64,000 nucleotides of DNA from Aradus depressus (taxonomy: Eukaryota > Arthropoda > Insecta > Hemiptera > Aradidae): NCBI GenBank assembly GCA_963662175.1, contig OY759215.1, positions 23,301,079 to 23,365,078 on the forward strand, given 5' to 3'. A program made the position numbers and the translations under genes. The notes below the pieces were generated by a model. It made no database searches. It saw only the letters and a program-made list of their open reading frames with translations, and was not told where the DNA came from. How positions within the stretch are numbered: the first letter of the stretch is position 1; each line of letters opens with the position of its first letter. Shown in pieces: positions 23,000 through 38,300 of the stretch.

Positions 23000-23168
23000 A
23001 AAAAAAATTAGTATTTTGTCAATATAACGTTATTGAGCCGGGTTGCCAACTACTTGTGGGTTTGGCCTTTTTTTCTCGAGTTTTAGTGTTAACTATTTCT
23101 TGTGGCTGCTTTCTGAGTTCTTATTAATAGGTGTGAATGGTTTTTTTTTGGCTTGTTCGTTTTTTTAA

Positions 23169-23400
23169 CCCATGTCCGCGCTACATACCGCCTACTTTTC
23201 AACGCTCTCGTGGGCATGTCTCCACTGTGGGGGTCTTACATTTTACTAACCCAGGTTTATTTAGAGTAAAAATCTTTAACGAGTATCTGACATCGCACAC
23301 AGGCTGGGGACCATAGAAGGACGGCATGCTCAAGGTAAAAAGAAACTTGAGGGTCTTGGCTGAGTTTCGAAGCCGCGCTTCCTAATTACTTTGCTCTGGC
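23169..23400 (-). mobile_element. Diverged SINE copy in the region after the carrier gene
   Basis: Minus-strand relic with CCCATGTCCGCG, ACTGTGGGGGTCTTACA, AAAATCTTTAACGAGTATCTG, CATCGCACACAGGCTGGGGAC and GAAGGACGGCATGCTCAAG. Confidence 0.7.
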
Positions 23401-23528
23401 TGAATAGAAAGAACGGGGATGTGATCAAAACAATAAGACAGTCCTATGCCAGGATCGACCCCTTGTGATATTGATTTATACAGAACCATCCGCCTGCCCC
23501 ACCACGATGTCACCTCCACATTTCTTTA

Positions 23529-23551
23529 TTCATATATATATATATATATAT
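23529..23551. repeat. Short (AT)n tract
   Basis: About 11 AT dinucleotides about 105 bp before the long AT array. Confidence 0.8.
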
Positions 23552-23651
23552 GTTTTTTTTTTTCGGAAAGGTATACGTTAAAAATTAACGTTGTGTCTAA
23601 AACTACCCCTTCTAACCTATTTAATTTTTTTTTAAATGAGCTTTTTGAAGA

Positions 23652-24935
<1,284 letters not shown>

Positions 24936-24980
24936 GATATTGTGAAACAATAAAGAAAACCGCTCTTTTTTTTGTTTTTT

Positions 24981-25130
24981 TAATATTGTTTCACAAAATA
25001 TATGAGAGTACTTTCGGTATTGCTACCATCTTCAGCCGCGATTTTACAAATACTGATATTTGTTTGATCATGGCTGAAGATGGTACCAATACCGAAAGTA
25101 CTCACATATATTTTATGAAATAGACAATAT
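24981..25130. mobile_element. Foldback element, subfamily B
   Basis: The left arm holds TAATATTGTTTCACAAAATA, then GAGAGTACTTTCGGTATTGC and TACCATCTTCAGCC. The right arm holds GGCTGAAGATGGTACCAATA, CCGAAAGTACTC and ATGAAATAGACAATATAT. Arms are imperfect, indicating age. Confidence 0.8.
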
Positions 25131-25379
25131 ATATAAAAAAAAAATTTCTTAATTTATTACGTACAAATTGGCTTAAACGGTTTTGTCACTGGAATAAATA
25201 TAATCTCGGAAGAAGATATAGCTCCTGTTTTGGAATTCTGTACGTGTGAGATTAGTTTTTCTTTATTTTTAAATGTATCAGACAGCAGGAATGACGCAGG
25301 ACGATACAATCCGCCAGAGAACAAATGTCACAGATTACGAATGTACTCGCAATCAGTGCAGAAACGGCAAGCTCTGCAA

Positions 25380-26353
25380 CGGCAAGCAACTTATATTTTA
25401 TTGAACAAATTAAAACTTTAATAGTAAACTGACTAAAGTAAATAATGAGATGAGGTAAATACAATAAACACGCAGTTTCATATAGTGCATAAAGATATAT
25501 TTTTAGTCTTCATGTACAAGCAATATAGATACATAATTTTCCTCTGCAAGTAGAGTCAATTTCAAACTGCCAACATGCTGGATATATTTATATATATAAT
25601 TCCTAACCTGACTAATACAGGGACACTCCTGGCCCCTCCATTACCCCTAATTTCGCCGCCATACACTACTGTGGTATAATAGAAATAATCTTTTTTTATT
25701 TTATTTTTATTTTACTTTTTTTTCCATTTTGACAAAGCTAGACAGCATTCACATTATTGTATGTATTGAAATATTTTCTGTATCATCCTTTTTTTATTAT
25801 TATTTTATTTTAAAATCAATAGAAAAAAAAACTTAAGACCTTAAGATCCCATTATAATAAATTTAAAAAAAAAATTAATAGAATAACACAAGAAGCATTT
25901 ACATTCAACTACCAGAAAAAATGGGAAATATAATGAAATATCAATATACTCTTCAAAATTGTAATCTATATATATAATATATGTATATAGTCACATACTA
26001 TAGTGGCAGCTCATTTTCTTTCTTATTTTTAAATATATTTCTTAATAAACATACATTTTGACTTAAATTAAGTCGTATTCGAAATATATCTATTTACATA
26101 ATAATTCCGAAATTCAAACGTTACGATCGATCGACAAAACGAGTGTGTTTGCTTGTATAAATATATGTATATATATAAAAGAAAAAAATATAGCAAACAC
26201 AAAGACAGGAGGAGCAACGAACAAAAAAGGAAAGAATATTGCAACAAAATGAAAAATAAAAAAATGAAAAATAAAACCAAAATGTAAGCGGTTTGTGATT
26301 GAGAAGGCTTCCTTTTCAGATCTTCGCCGTCCTCCCGGGGTCTTCCATTGTCA
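25380..26353 (-). other. mask: Probable 3' UTR of mask
   Basis: Sequence downstream of the mask stop on the minus strand. Reverse-strand AATAAA motifs occur at 25695-25700 and 25397-25402 among others, so the end cannot be fixed. No coding sequence is visible. Confidence 0.4.
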
Positions 26354-26380
26354 TTAATGGCTCCATTTTGTCGTCCAACC
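26354..26380 (-). CDS. mask: mask exon m39 (putative last coding exon)
   Basis: A strong acceptor TTTTTCAG at 26381 continues phase 0 for eight residues (GWTTKWSH) and TAA. The other two frames also stay open for some distance, so the true C-terminus is not settled. Confidence 0.5.
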   Translation of the reverse strand, partial: GWTTKWSH

Positions 26381-29300
26381 CTGAAAAACAAAAGCAAGTT
26401 TTACTTCATCAATTGAAGAAAAGTAAGCAGTATTAACCTGAAACTTATCAAAAGTTCCAACTTAAATCGTCACTTTTTTTTTTGATATACCTCAACAGAG
26501 GGCGTTGAGTTAGCACCGTAAGTAGAAATGGGCGTAACGTTATTTTTCTCAACTCATAGTCTAATTCCAAATCAAGAAGAGAGTCCTAGTTTCAAGCAGA
26601 GTTAGTGAAATCCTTACCTTCGGGACAAGGACGGGTTTTATATTGGACTTTCGAATTCAAATTCAATGTAATGTCAACCTAGGTTGGAATTGAAAAAAGG
26701 AGAAAAGAGAAGAAAGGATAGATATGATGGTGAAGTAGTGTTGTTACTGACATGTGTCTTGTCAGGTTGCAGATCGTGTATCTGTATGGGAGGGAGGCGA
26801 GCCGGCTCCCAGGGAGGCTCGTGCAGCTCCTGGACTGTGTTATTGTAGTGGGCCAGCACTGGGAGCGAGTGGAGCATGGCACCGTTGAACTGGCCTGCCG
26901 CCGCTGCTGCTGCTGCTGCCGCTGACTCCAGACCTCCACCACCCTAACAAACCCCAAACACACCACTATTAGATTGAAATTCACCAATAAGGTTGAATAA
27001 TCAAAAGAAAGACAACTACTATAATTAGTTTCATATTCTTAATATTTAAATTTATATAAAATATTAGAAATTGGCAAGAGTTGAGGGGAGCCTCAAGACT
27101 ATATGCAATTGATACCTGGTAGGGAGGAGGATCCATGAGGTGGGTGAGATCGTCCGGGATGGGTATCCTCGAGAAGGACATGGCCTGGTTGGGATTGGCC
27201 CTGAACATGTGATGTGGGGGCCGCTCCAGAGTGGGCGGAGGTGGGGGCGGCTGCTGAGGCCCCATGTTACCTCCAGCCCACATCTTACCGGCCTCCAGCA
27301 TCCACGACGAGGGGTTGTTCATCTCCATTTCCTGGCTGGAGGCGAAGTTCTTCCAAGCCCGTTCTGTTCCTAGAAACCCCAAAAACACACGTTTTCAAAA
27401 CACTATTTGTAAGCTTTTTTCTTTTAATTTACAAATAAGTATTCACAACTTTATAAATAATATATACAAGGAAATTTGCTAAGACAGTAAAATATGGCAT
27501 TGTTAAAACCTCAAGAAGAAAGAAACCACCAAGTGGTGACGCTCCCTAGCTGTAAGCAATTAAAAAGAAATATACATAGTCTCATTCGTAGTAGACAAAC
27601 TTTGGGACCTGATAGGAAATTCAATTTCGAGTAAAAAATAAACATAGGTCCGCAAATATTTCCTTATGACAGACAAAAAAAATCGTTGAACCCAGTTGTA
27701 ATTTTTCTAAATAACTCAATTACAACTCTAAATAAAAACTCATCAAAAAACCCTACAAAATGTTGACAAGCCTTTTCAGCGCTAAATTTCCGAAAGAATG
27801 CACACTTTGAAATTATTTTGGGGGATGGCGAAGGGTTTTCTAACATTTTTTCAAGAAAAACATGGTTCGACACGAACTTCATTTGAAAGGTTAGGGTAAA
27901 GGGTAAGGTAAGGTAAGGTAAAAAGGTAAGGCAAGGAAAAGAACAAATAACCTCGGACTTAAAAAAAATCCCTGACATTTCCCGCTTTTCCCTGAGAGTG
28001 AGTGAATATACTGTATTTAGTAGGTCTATAATTAATTCATATTTTTATTTAGCAAAAACAGTTCTTAACAAGTACTCAACTGCCAGAATAAAGATTATCG
28101 GTTGCAGATCTTGTCTTAGGAAAGAGGCAGAAGAATTCTTACAAAGGCACCATACAGCACTGGGATCGATTCAACAGCACCACAATGAAATAACGGAAAA
28201 TCGTTGGCTTAAGCACAGAATTCCTCAGGATAGTGGTGCCAACATTTCTTGGATTGATAAACATATTCAGTTTTTAATATATAACTTGTCCAAGGTCCAT
28301 GTAATGTCAGTCGAATAATTTTTTCAACGAAAATGACCCAAGTCATTACATTCCACCTACACTAGAGGAACTAAAGAGAAAAACTGATATACACGCCCTT
28401 ATAATTATCTGCTATAGAGAGACATCCCAAACAAATAGATCTCTATATCGAGTCATAAAAAAGGACTAGTACCTTATTCAAATTAGTTTCATTCTTAAAA
28501 AATAAAAGTTTGAAAACTTTTTGCTCACCTATAGGCCTGGGTATCTTCCTGTCTTGCTCGTGTTGTTGCTGAGGTGAGGAGGGGGAGGATCCGTTCTCGA
28601 GGTCCTGGGCGTACTGCGGAGGTGCCTGAGGTGGTGGATTGACATAGGGCCACCGGGGCGAGGCCTGCCCGTTGGGCCGAGGAGGGAACTTACCCACGGG
28701 GAAGCCAAGGACTTGGCCCAGGTAGGGGTAGACCTGGGGCTGGGGGGGCTTAACCTGTTGGGCAGGGAAGTCTGGGGCTCGCGGGTTCAGACGAGACTGA
28801 ATGCTCACATCACGAACATGAAACTCCATCTCAGGGGGAGGTTGCTGCTGAGGGGGGCCAGGGTAAGAGAGGGGGGGAGGACGGAGGTCCGTGGGTGGTG
28901 GGGGCGGGTAGAAAGGGGCTGGAGGGATGGGGGCCGCCCCGCCGCCGCTTCCCGTCGGGACTGAGTTCACCTTGGCGACGGGAGAACACACCACGTTCCC
29001 ACGGTAGCCCGGTGCCTTTGCCGCATCAACCTGCAACACGCACAAACAGTAAAAAATAAATCAAATAAAAACAAAATCAACCTACTTTGTACGCAGAAAT
29101 ATTTAAAAAAGTAGATGGTTCATAGAAATGAGTTTACCCTCTCCTTCAAATCCTCTTCCTCCAGAATATGTCTTCCTTTTCCCCCCACTTTTGTATTCAG
29201 ATGTAGGGGAGAAACATGAAAGTTCTGAGAAAAATAATTTCTGCCCAATTAAATAACTTCCTCCATATACTACATAAAGCTGGATAATTAAAACGTTTAG

Positions 29301-32300
29301 CTGACAGATGACTGGATTATCTGTATGTATACCTGTGGTGGTGAAGGATCCAGATACTTGTTGGAGGTTGGTGGAAGTGTGACTGAGGAGTTGGGCGCTC
29401 CAGTCGCAGCAACACTAGCAAAGTTGATCCCTTTCTGACAGTCGTTTTCACGGCCCCACATCGACTGCTGTGCAACCTACAATATAAACGTTTTATTCTT
29501 ATTTTATAGTAACCTAAAATTATATTATCACATTATAAAATTAAGAAGAGCAGTTCAAATTGATAAGAGGCGGCTCCTGGATGCCGATCCATGCAAATTT
29601 ATAGCCTATAAGGTCCAACATCCTTGAGCTAATTACCTCATTACGCTCCCCCTCTTAAATTCTTACATCATGAAAATGTAGTTTATTTATTCAGTTTAAC
29701 GCCGCGATTAAGTGCCGTTCCAAAATAATTAGCAGTTTCAAGTGTACCTTCTATTTCGTTTAAAGCAAAATTCACTATCTCGCTGTCAATAAATACTCTC
29801 GTTGAAAGTAATTTCATTTCTGGCAGATATATACTTAAACATTTACGAATATTAAGCATGTATAAAGTTCCTACATACTAGAATAGGTAAAACAGATTAC
29901 TATACCTTGGTGAAGGTGTCATTGAAGAGGGAATACTCGAGAGTGGCAGTGGAGGTGGCGGGAGGCAGTGGGGCTGGGAGAGAGGCGGTCGGAGGTGGTG
30001 GGGGAGTGGGAGTAGGCGGTGAGGAAGATGGAGGCGGTGGCTGAGGAGGTGAGGGAGGGGGCGGAGGCGGCTTCACCAGGGGGACGGCCACCACAGCGGG
30101 CACCAATTCCAGAGGCGGGGAAGGCTCGGTCAGCTTGGCAGCGAAGGTCTGCCCTGCTGGAGCACTGCTCGACGTGCAGGAGGAAGTGGATGCCACCCCT
30201 GTGGAGGTAGGTGGCACCGCGATACTCTTGGAGGCACCGCCACCCCCAACACGTCCCCCAGACGTCATGATGGCGCTAGTGTAGGACATGGTGGTTTTGG
30301 TGCTAGCTGCTCCAGACGAGGAGGACATCTGCCTCTTGGCAGCTGCAACATTACAGATTGATTCATTTAATCCATATAACTAAAGATAAATGTATACTTG
30401 TAAGTTGGTATGTTTGGTCCAGCATGGCGCCTATACCGTTCAAGCACCGAACGTAATCAGTTTCAGGTAGAGTGAGTAACGCAACTTGTCTGTTTGGCTG
30501 TAATGCCCAAATAGTAGCGAAAGAGGAAAAATAACAGTAGAGAAAAACAAAATCGTAAAAAGGTTTCACCCATATGACAAAATCCAATATTACATTCTAA
30601 TTGTTCACGATTTGCTATTTTTTTGTACAATTTGAATGTAAGTACATACACGTACAAATATAAAACTGATTTTCCGGATCTACACTTTTTGATAACGGGA
30701 TCATCTTTAGTTGCGGAGATATTATATGATTTGTAAACTCTTCAATGTCACGCACAACACGCATTGTCTCAGACTTTTAAGACAATAGCTAAACTTATAT
30801 TGCTATCAAACTTTCAGGTAATAGTAATAACAGACATACAATGATAAGGAGGTTATTCTTGCAACGAAAATACTCAGGTAGGTTTCAGGCATCTCTTTTA
30901 TTTATTGAATGTTTTACTCCACAATGCCAATCATGTGAGTAGACTCTGCAAGTAGTTCTAAATTAAAATTAAATGCTCGGATTCATGCTCTCAAAATGAG
31001 TCAAGAATAAATATTTTTTTGACATTTCCGATAAGAGGATTAAATTTAATTAAGAAGTCGACACGCGAATTGTTTCGAAATTCAGTGTAAAGAATGCAGT
31101 CTTTTCAATTAACCAAGAAATAACTATACTGTAATATGAAAACTAGAGGTGATTTAGAAATTTCAATTACACACTGAATTCAGCACAAAAAATCTACATG
31201 AATAAATCACGTACTGCAGAAAACAAATGAAAAGGAAAAAAGTGTTGTACCGTGTTATTATATTAAAATCTACATTTTACAACTGTGAACTATGGAGAAG
31301 CATTATCCAGAGCAAAAACATGCCCGTAAAAAAAATATATATAGTTTCCGAAAATCAAGAGGAAGTTGTGTAGTGTAATCGTGCATATTTCCAATAGAAC
31401 TTATTTCAACCAATGTGTTCATCCTCCGGAGATATAGTAACCAGACCAGTATCCTGAGCTGATAGCATCCACTATTATTCTGGTCGTGAGATCATTATAC
31501 TTATTGAGGATCAGAGAAATCCCTAAAAACAGTATACTGGAAATACTTACTGGAAATACTTCTCAAGCGAAAACATATCTTGCTTCTCTAACACATAGTT
31601 AATAATATCAATGCTCTACTTACAGATCCTATGGTGAGCTAAAATTAAATATTATGTTGTAATTTAAACAATGTTGAAGAAAGAACTCAGAAAACTAAAT
31701 TAAATGGCTAACATCTATCCGATATAAAAACAAGAATTTGCCTCTGAGAAACATATCAGAGAGGCTGATCATAAACCATTCTGATGGTTGAGAACAAGGG
31801 GTTTATCAGTAAAATTGATAAAAATAACAATAGATAAAACAAAGAAAACTTTCATATTGATTAGAAACGTATCGAATGTCTTACCTTGGGCGGCCAGTCT
31901 AGGAGCAGTAACCCGGGGATTTGTAGGAGCGCTGGTGCTTCGTGCCGATAAGAGAGGAACCACGTTACTGTTTCCACCAACTAGTTTGCAGATTACATAA
32001 AGATTAGATAATTATTAAAGATTAGGTAGTTTCAGATAACATAAAAACTACAAGTACCACTAATGTAAATTGTATTTCTCAAATACACAAAGAACCTAAA
32101 ATACAACAAACAAATGTCTGTTTATTAATTCTCAATTAGTAAAATGATAATTATTTTCTGAGAGCAAAAACTGTAAGTTCCTTTCTGCCAAAATCGGGTA
32201 GTACACAAGGACGTTAAAACAAACAAACATTCTAAAATTAAGAGGTTTGTTCCAATTTAGATCTGAACACATTCAGACCAAAAATAAATAAATTAAGGTC

Positions 32301-35300
32301 ACTTTACACAGGGACCAAATACAATTTATCTTGGAATAAAATACCCATAATACATTTGATTTTTAAATATTGTTAAAGCTGTGGTACCCGGTGATTCTGG
32401 ATGATTCACCAACGTATAGACAAGTTCGAAGAGTATGCCATTCTATGACAATGAAGTTTTTTTAGCGTATTTTGAACTGGCTTACAAAATGATTTCCAAA
32501 AATGCAATGCATTTTATTTTCCGAGATAAAACCCCCAAAACAATTTGGAATTCAAATTTAATAAACTGGACATGGCTCTAATGTGTTATAATAATGGCTT
32601 TTATATAATGGCCTCTTAGACAAGTTTGTTTGGGGGTTCTGAAGGTTGGTGCAAACAGGGATCTGGAAATATGTCTACCTGTGAATTTCTAGTTTATTAT
32701 TATATTTAATATTAAATTTACAGTTCAATTCTGAATAAGTGAGTATTAAATTAGGGATTACAAAATATAAAATTTATATTTATTTATTTAATATGATCAG
32801 TTTATGTTAACAATTGTTTTATTTTATTTTATTTCCCCTGCATGAGTAGTTTACTGAAAGTTATGTAACATGGCGAACGTTCGGTGTTATCATCAGAATT
32901 TCCTATTTTCCAAATCATCAATCAAAAAATTAAAAATGGTGTCTTTGTTAACTCCCGATAGAATGAACGAACATCACATGATAACATCTTATGTGGATCC
33001 ATAACACCATGAAGACGATTCCTAATGATTTTCAGTCAGATCGGCCAAACGGAAGGGGGGATTTGAGGGAGGTCTCAACTCAAAAATCGTTACGAATGTA
33101 TCAACACGAAATTTTAAAGGTTGATCTAGTTACGTGATTCATGCTCGTGTTTCAACTACGAGGTCATATTACCTACTAGAGTGCTCTTTCGTCACTCTGG
33201 TGGACATGAGCCCGACTCTACCGTGGGAGTCCTAAATTTTGCCTACTCCAGGATTAGTTGTCTAAGATAGGGTCTTTAATGACATCGCACTGGCTCGAGA
33301 ACATCGCATCCGAAGGACGGCATGCTTAAGCTTTTTTTTTACTTTCTAGATAAAATAACCTAAAGGCCTCGATTCGGATTTCGAACCCGCGATCTTGAGC
33401 TCAGTAGGCTAGTACGCTTCCTCTGAGCTACCGGCTCCCTCTATATCCCCATATCTCTATATTCCCTCCTCGATATACATTTAAAAAAATGATTTCATTA
33501 ATTATGTGACTTTCGAAGTGTTGTGCCATTTATTATGTGGATCTTATATTAATCTTAATCCCCCGTCTATTTTGATTCTTATCAGTTTATCGCTAATAAT
33601 TAGGAAAATGTAAGCCAGTCATAAGAGGCTCTCACCTGAGGTAGGAGTTGCTTTGGAGACGGCAGATGATACAGCAGCATTGGATTGAGATTTACTGCTT
33701 GGCTTGGATTTGGCAGTGTTCTAAGACAAAAACAAAGTAATTATCATTATTTAAAAGAAAAATAGGGGTGGTGTTCAGTAGACAATTAAAATGCCATCTT
33801 ATATTTTAGTCATTCAACATCTGTCGGTCGAGAAAGATAGAAAGTTCTTTACAACTCAATATAATAGATGAATAGGAGAATCTTGTTTTTTGAAATATTG
33901 TCTATTCCACTAAAAAAGTATACCTGAACTACTGGTTTCGACAAGAAGGATTAACTGCCATTTTCTATGCTAAACCGTTAAATTTAAATTTTCCAGAGGT
34001 CGTCACCCCTAGTAGGGAATGGCGATAACATTTTTCAAATAACTGCAAATATAAAAGTTTTATCACAGAAACGGCCAAACTCGGACTCAAAAGAGGCCGG
34101 GTACAAGCACATTGACATGTATGAAATGTTATTGTTATTTTTGGAACCCTCATTGTATACTTTTTTTTATTTTCTGTTATATACGACCCGCAAGTGCAAA
34201 TAGGTTGCCTATCCCTCTTTAGAGAGAGAGCATCTTATCTCAGAAAGCAAGTTGTTCAGCTAACAGCTGTTGTTTGAAGTTAACATTGTCAATTAGATCT
34301 TCGCAAATTTGTATTTACATATTATTAGTGTTTATTCCATAAAAATAATGAAAAACGTAATTTTTAGATATTGGTGGGCACACAGTGCATAAGTAAGTTT
34401 GCAGCATAGTCTAATTAAAAGCTGTCCGTTGGACTATTGTATACTGAGAATTGAACTTAAACTGAAATACTCACGACAGACTTCTCCCAGACAGCAGCAG
34501 CCGACTTGGCTGACTTGGGGAGGATCTGGAGGATATCAACATCAGGGTCCTTGATGAGTGCAGCGATCAGCGAGTGAGCCTGCTTCGTTGCATCTGAAGA
34601 ACCCCTGCAAACAACCCCATGTTTAGAATGAGCTCCACCATCCGATAACGACATATTCTTATGAGAGTAAGGAAACGTTAGGCAAAAAATAAAGTGAGCA
34701 GGATGAAAGAAATTTAGAATAACAGCTTATAGTCTTCCAGAATAATTTCTATAGATCCCGAAAACTATCCAATGAAATTCAAAATAAATAAAACAAACTT
34801 TTCTAGAAATATTGTCTATTTCACAAAAACTACCGGTTATGGCATTACACCATCGTCACGTAAAGGTTACTAATGTACTAAGACGAGTTTGCTGAGTGCG
34901 AACCGTACCTACCTATCAGGAAGATCAAGTAGGTAGAGAGGGTTTGGAATTTCAACTAAGCTACGCGGATTTTCTAGTTGAAATTCCAACCCTTCCCTTA
35001 TCTACCTGATGTTCCTTATATGTACGGTTCGCACTCAGCAAACTTGTCAGTATATTTATAACCTGGAACTTGTACAAGTTTTTGTAGAATAGACAATAAT
35101 TTAAAAAAAAAAAAGGTTGTCTTATTTATTTATTACACGTTCCCACAATATGTCCGCGTTTTTCTACTTACTTGAGGGTGATGATGCGCTCTCCCTGTCC
35201 CTTGCACTGTTTCTCCACCTCGATGTGAGCCCCAGTAGCGGTCCGGATGGCGTTGATGTTGCTGCCTCCACGTCCGATTACTCGACTGATGGCATTCAGA

Positions 35301-38300
35301 GGCACGGAGACCTTCTTGGACCGGTACGGAGAGTTGAGGTACCTGTCGGTTACACAACTTTAGTAGACCCGAGAGAATAGACTTGTTCTATTTGTCAGAG
35401 GGGCAGGGGGATGAAAAGATACTCACTTTCTCACTACTTCCTTCCAGCCTTCATCCCTTTTCCCAGCCTGTTTAGGGCTCGAAGTGTTACCACCTTTGGT
35501 TGAAGGGATCATCTCCTCACAGTAGCTCCTAAACATCAACGTTTTCCATTAAAATGAATAGACATAATGACAACAATAAACACAATTTCTTCAGGTCAGA
35601 AAAGTATTACATAGTTATTTATACAAATAGAGGACACATGGAAAAAAGGGGCAGTCACAATTCTGACACCATCTAGTAGCCCGTGAGGTGTACTTTCATA
35701 GTATGCGAATGGTTAAAAAAAAGCGGGCCAGTCAATCCAATCCAAAAAAAGGGTTAATTCTATGAGCGCTCTTGCGGACCTCAGTGTAACTTATTCAACC
35801 TAATGCTATTCCGGTTTATGATTATGTTCTTGAAAATAATAGACACAGGTTGTTTCTCTAAAAAGTAATTTTATAAAAACTGAAACTTATTCAAAACAAT
35901 ATTTTGAAGGAATTCGAAAAAAAAAAAACTGTTGGAAGATTGATTGAAGGATGCATAAAAATACTATGGACTTGAAAAATAAAATAAAACTGGTTTATTT
36001 AATATATTGTCTAATTTCACTAACTATATATATACATGGGAGTACTTTCGGTATTTCTACCATCCTCAGCCAAAAGCATAAGAGATAAGACTGCTTTTGG
36101 CTGAGGATGGTAGAAATACCGAAAGTACTCCCATGTATATATAGTTAGTGAAATTAGACAATATATTAAATAAACCAGTTTTATTTTATTTTTCAAGTCC
36201 ATTTGAATTATTTCACAATATCTCTGCAATAATGTCAGTTTTCATAAAAATACTAGAAATAGAAGGGATCGAACTTTCTTCTCGATTAAAATGATATAGA
36301 ACAACTTAAATAGATACTGGGAGACTGCTGTGATTAAGAAAAAAGTAAAAACGATAATTTTTAATGTTCATCAGCCGCCTCATGTAATAGTAATATAAAA
36401 CAAATTCACATTTCCACTCCTCATGGTTATCAATATCAGGCTTGGCGACACCAGGAAAGGTAATGTTTGTTGGTTGTCTATAAATTTTACTTAATCAAGG
36501 TTACAGCTGGAAAAAAAAAAAAAAATTGTAATATTGAACACACGAAAACAATCCTAAAATGTCCTGTTCAAAAAAATGGAATTGGCCGCAGAGTCACATC
36601 TCCATAATGCTAAGAGTGGAGAGAGATACTTACATATAGGATAGTTTCTTGCCCTTGGCAGGTAGATAGGAGTCACTGCCTGTTGCCTCGAAGTCCTCCC
36701 GGTCGGCAGGATGTCGGCTCGGCTCGAACACGAGGCCCTTCTTAGCCTGACCCCCACCTCCTCGGTTTAGATTCTTGTCCACCTCCATTTTGACATCTCT
36801 AATCTTCCCTGTCACAACTGACTTGTTAACATTATTGGTACTAGTCGAGTTGTTTAGACACCTCCTCTCCTATAAAAACAAGGAATTTAAGAAATAAAAT
36901 AATAACAATAAATAAAGTTCAGAATTTATGTATTTATCAAAGTATATTGATGGTACATAATGTGTAGTCAGTTAAGGCGGCCATCTGTGGACCTTTTGTG
37001 GTTAAACGTAAGCTACTTGAATAAACACACAAGGAATTTAATTATGAATATAAAACGCATTTCAAAAGTACGTTCATCTAGATTGTCTGAAGGACTACTT
37101 GTTTACTTAATGATATTTCGAAACTAAAAAAAAAAAGTCGTTAGCGTATCATTGCTAATTAACTTCCCCAACTGAAAATCATATGTAATTTTTGGAAGGT
37201 TAATTTGAGACAGGAGAAAATATCACCGTCTACAGACACACAACTATTGTATTTTGTGGAGCCCGATGGCGTAGCTAGCTGCACGCCCCCCTCCCCTCCC
37301 CCCAGAACTGTGCGATCTAATGCACCTAATTAAAAAAAATCATAATATATAAGGACAACTCCAAGAAGGAATTCCGATGAAAACTCATTATTCAATTTTA
37401 TACCCAATGCTTAACTCCCACTCTACTACGTAAAGTAAGAGAGAGTTATGAAATGAACAATGAGTTTCAGAGCATCATATTATCTTAGGATGTGTAGCTT
37501 GTATACATTCATTGCCTCGTTGAAAGTATTATCCTGCAACATGTAGTAAACTGAGAACCATAACGGGCTTAAAAGGAGCAATTGTCCGGTACCATCCTTC
37601 ACAGTTCATTCCATGAAAGTTAGGTAGCTTCATGACGTGCTAATTTAGGAGATATGACTATGGTCAACTCACATTGTCCTGCTGCTTGTTGGAGGTTGAG
37701 GGTGGGGCCGCCATGAGCACTGAGCTCTGGGAGGGTTTCTTCTTTTTCTTCTCCTTCCTTCGGGCTCCTCCTCCTTTGTTCACCTCGTTGGAGCTACAGG
37801 AGCCTTGACTGTTAGCATCAATCCCGCTGTCACCTTCCTCTCCCTCCACCACTGCCGCTCGAGCTGGTGACTCCATTACCTCATTTACTTTAACTAAAAC
37901 AATATATTTACACATTATTTATACCTCAAAATGAAAATAATTAAAAAAAAAATCTTGTAAAGAAATTAATTTAAGTGGAGATTAGAGAATTATAATGAAG
38001 GAAGTTTAATAGAATTAAAGAAAGACCAGTAAAGGCAAAAAAGGTAAAAAGGAAGCGTTATATCCAGGTTTTACTCTTCTCTAGACAGGAAGTAAGTCCT
38101 AAAAGAACTAAAAAAAAAAAAAAATAATCGGAATATAATCTTCATGGAACTTTTCAGAAAGTTCGGGAAAAGAGTTATTAAAATGTTCGGCAACTTACTA
38201 AGAAAAAAAAAAGTGAAATGTACCTTTAATTTCAGGTTTTTCCTCTTCCTCTTCGACATCCTCCTCTTCCTCTTCTCTGGCATACAGTTCATTCTTCTGG

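Noticed and set aside
27998..28318. 106-codon plus-strand frame in a mask intron
   Set aside because: No recognisable family, no splice or regulatory context; retained only as unexplained.
36554..36757. Second minus-strand frame over mask exon m28
   Set aside because: It is out of phase with m27 and m29; the chosen frame joins both.
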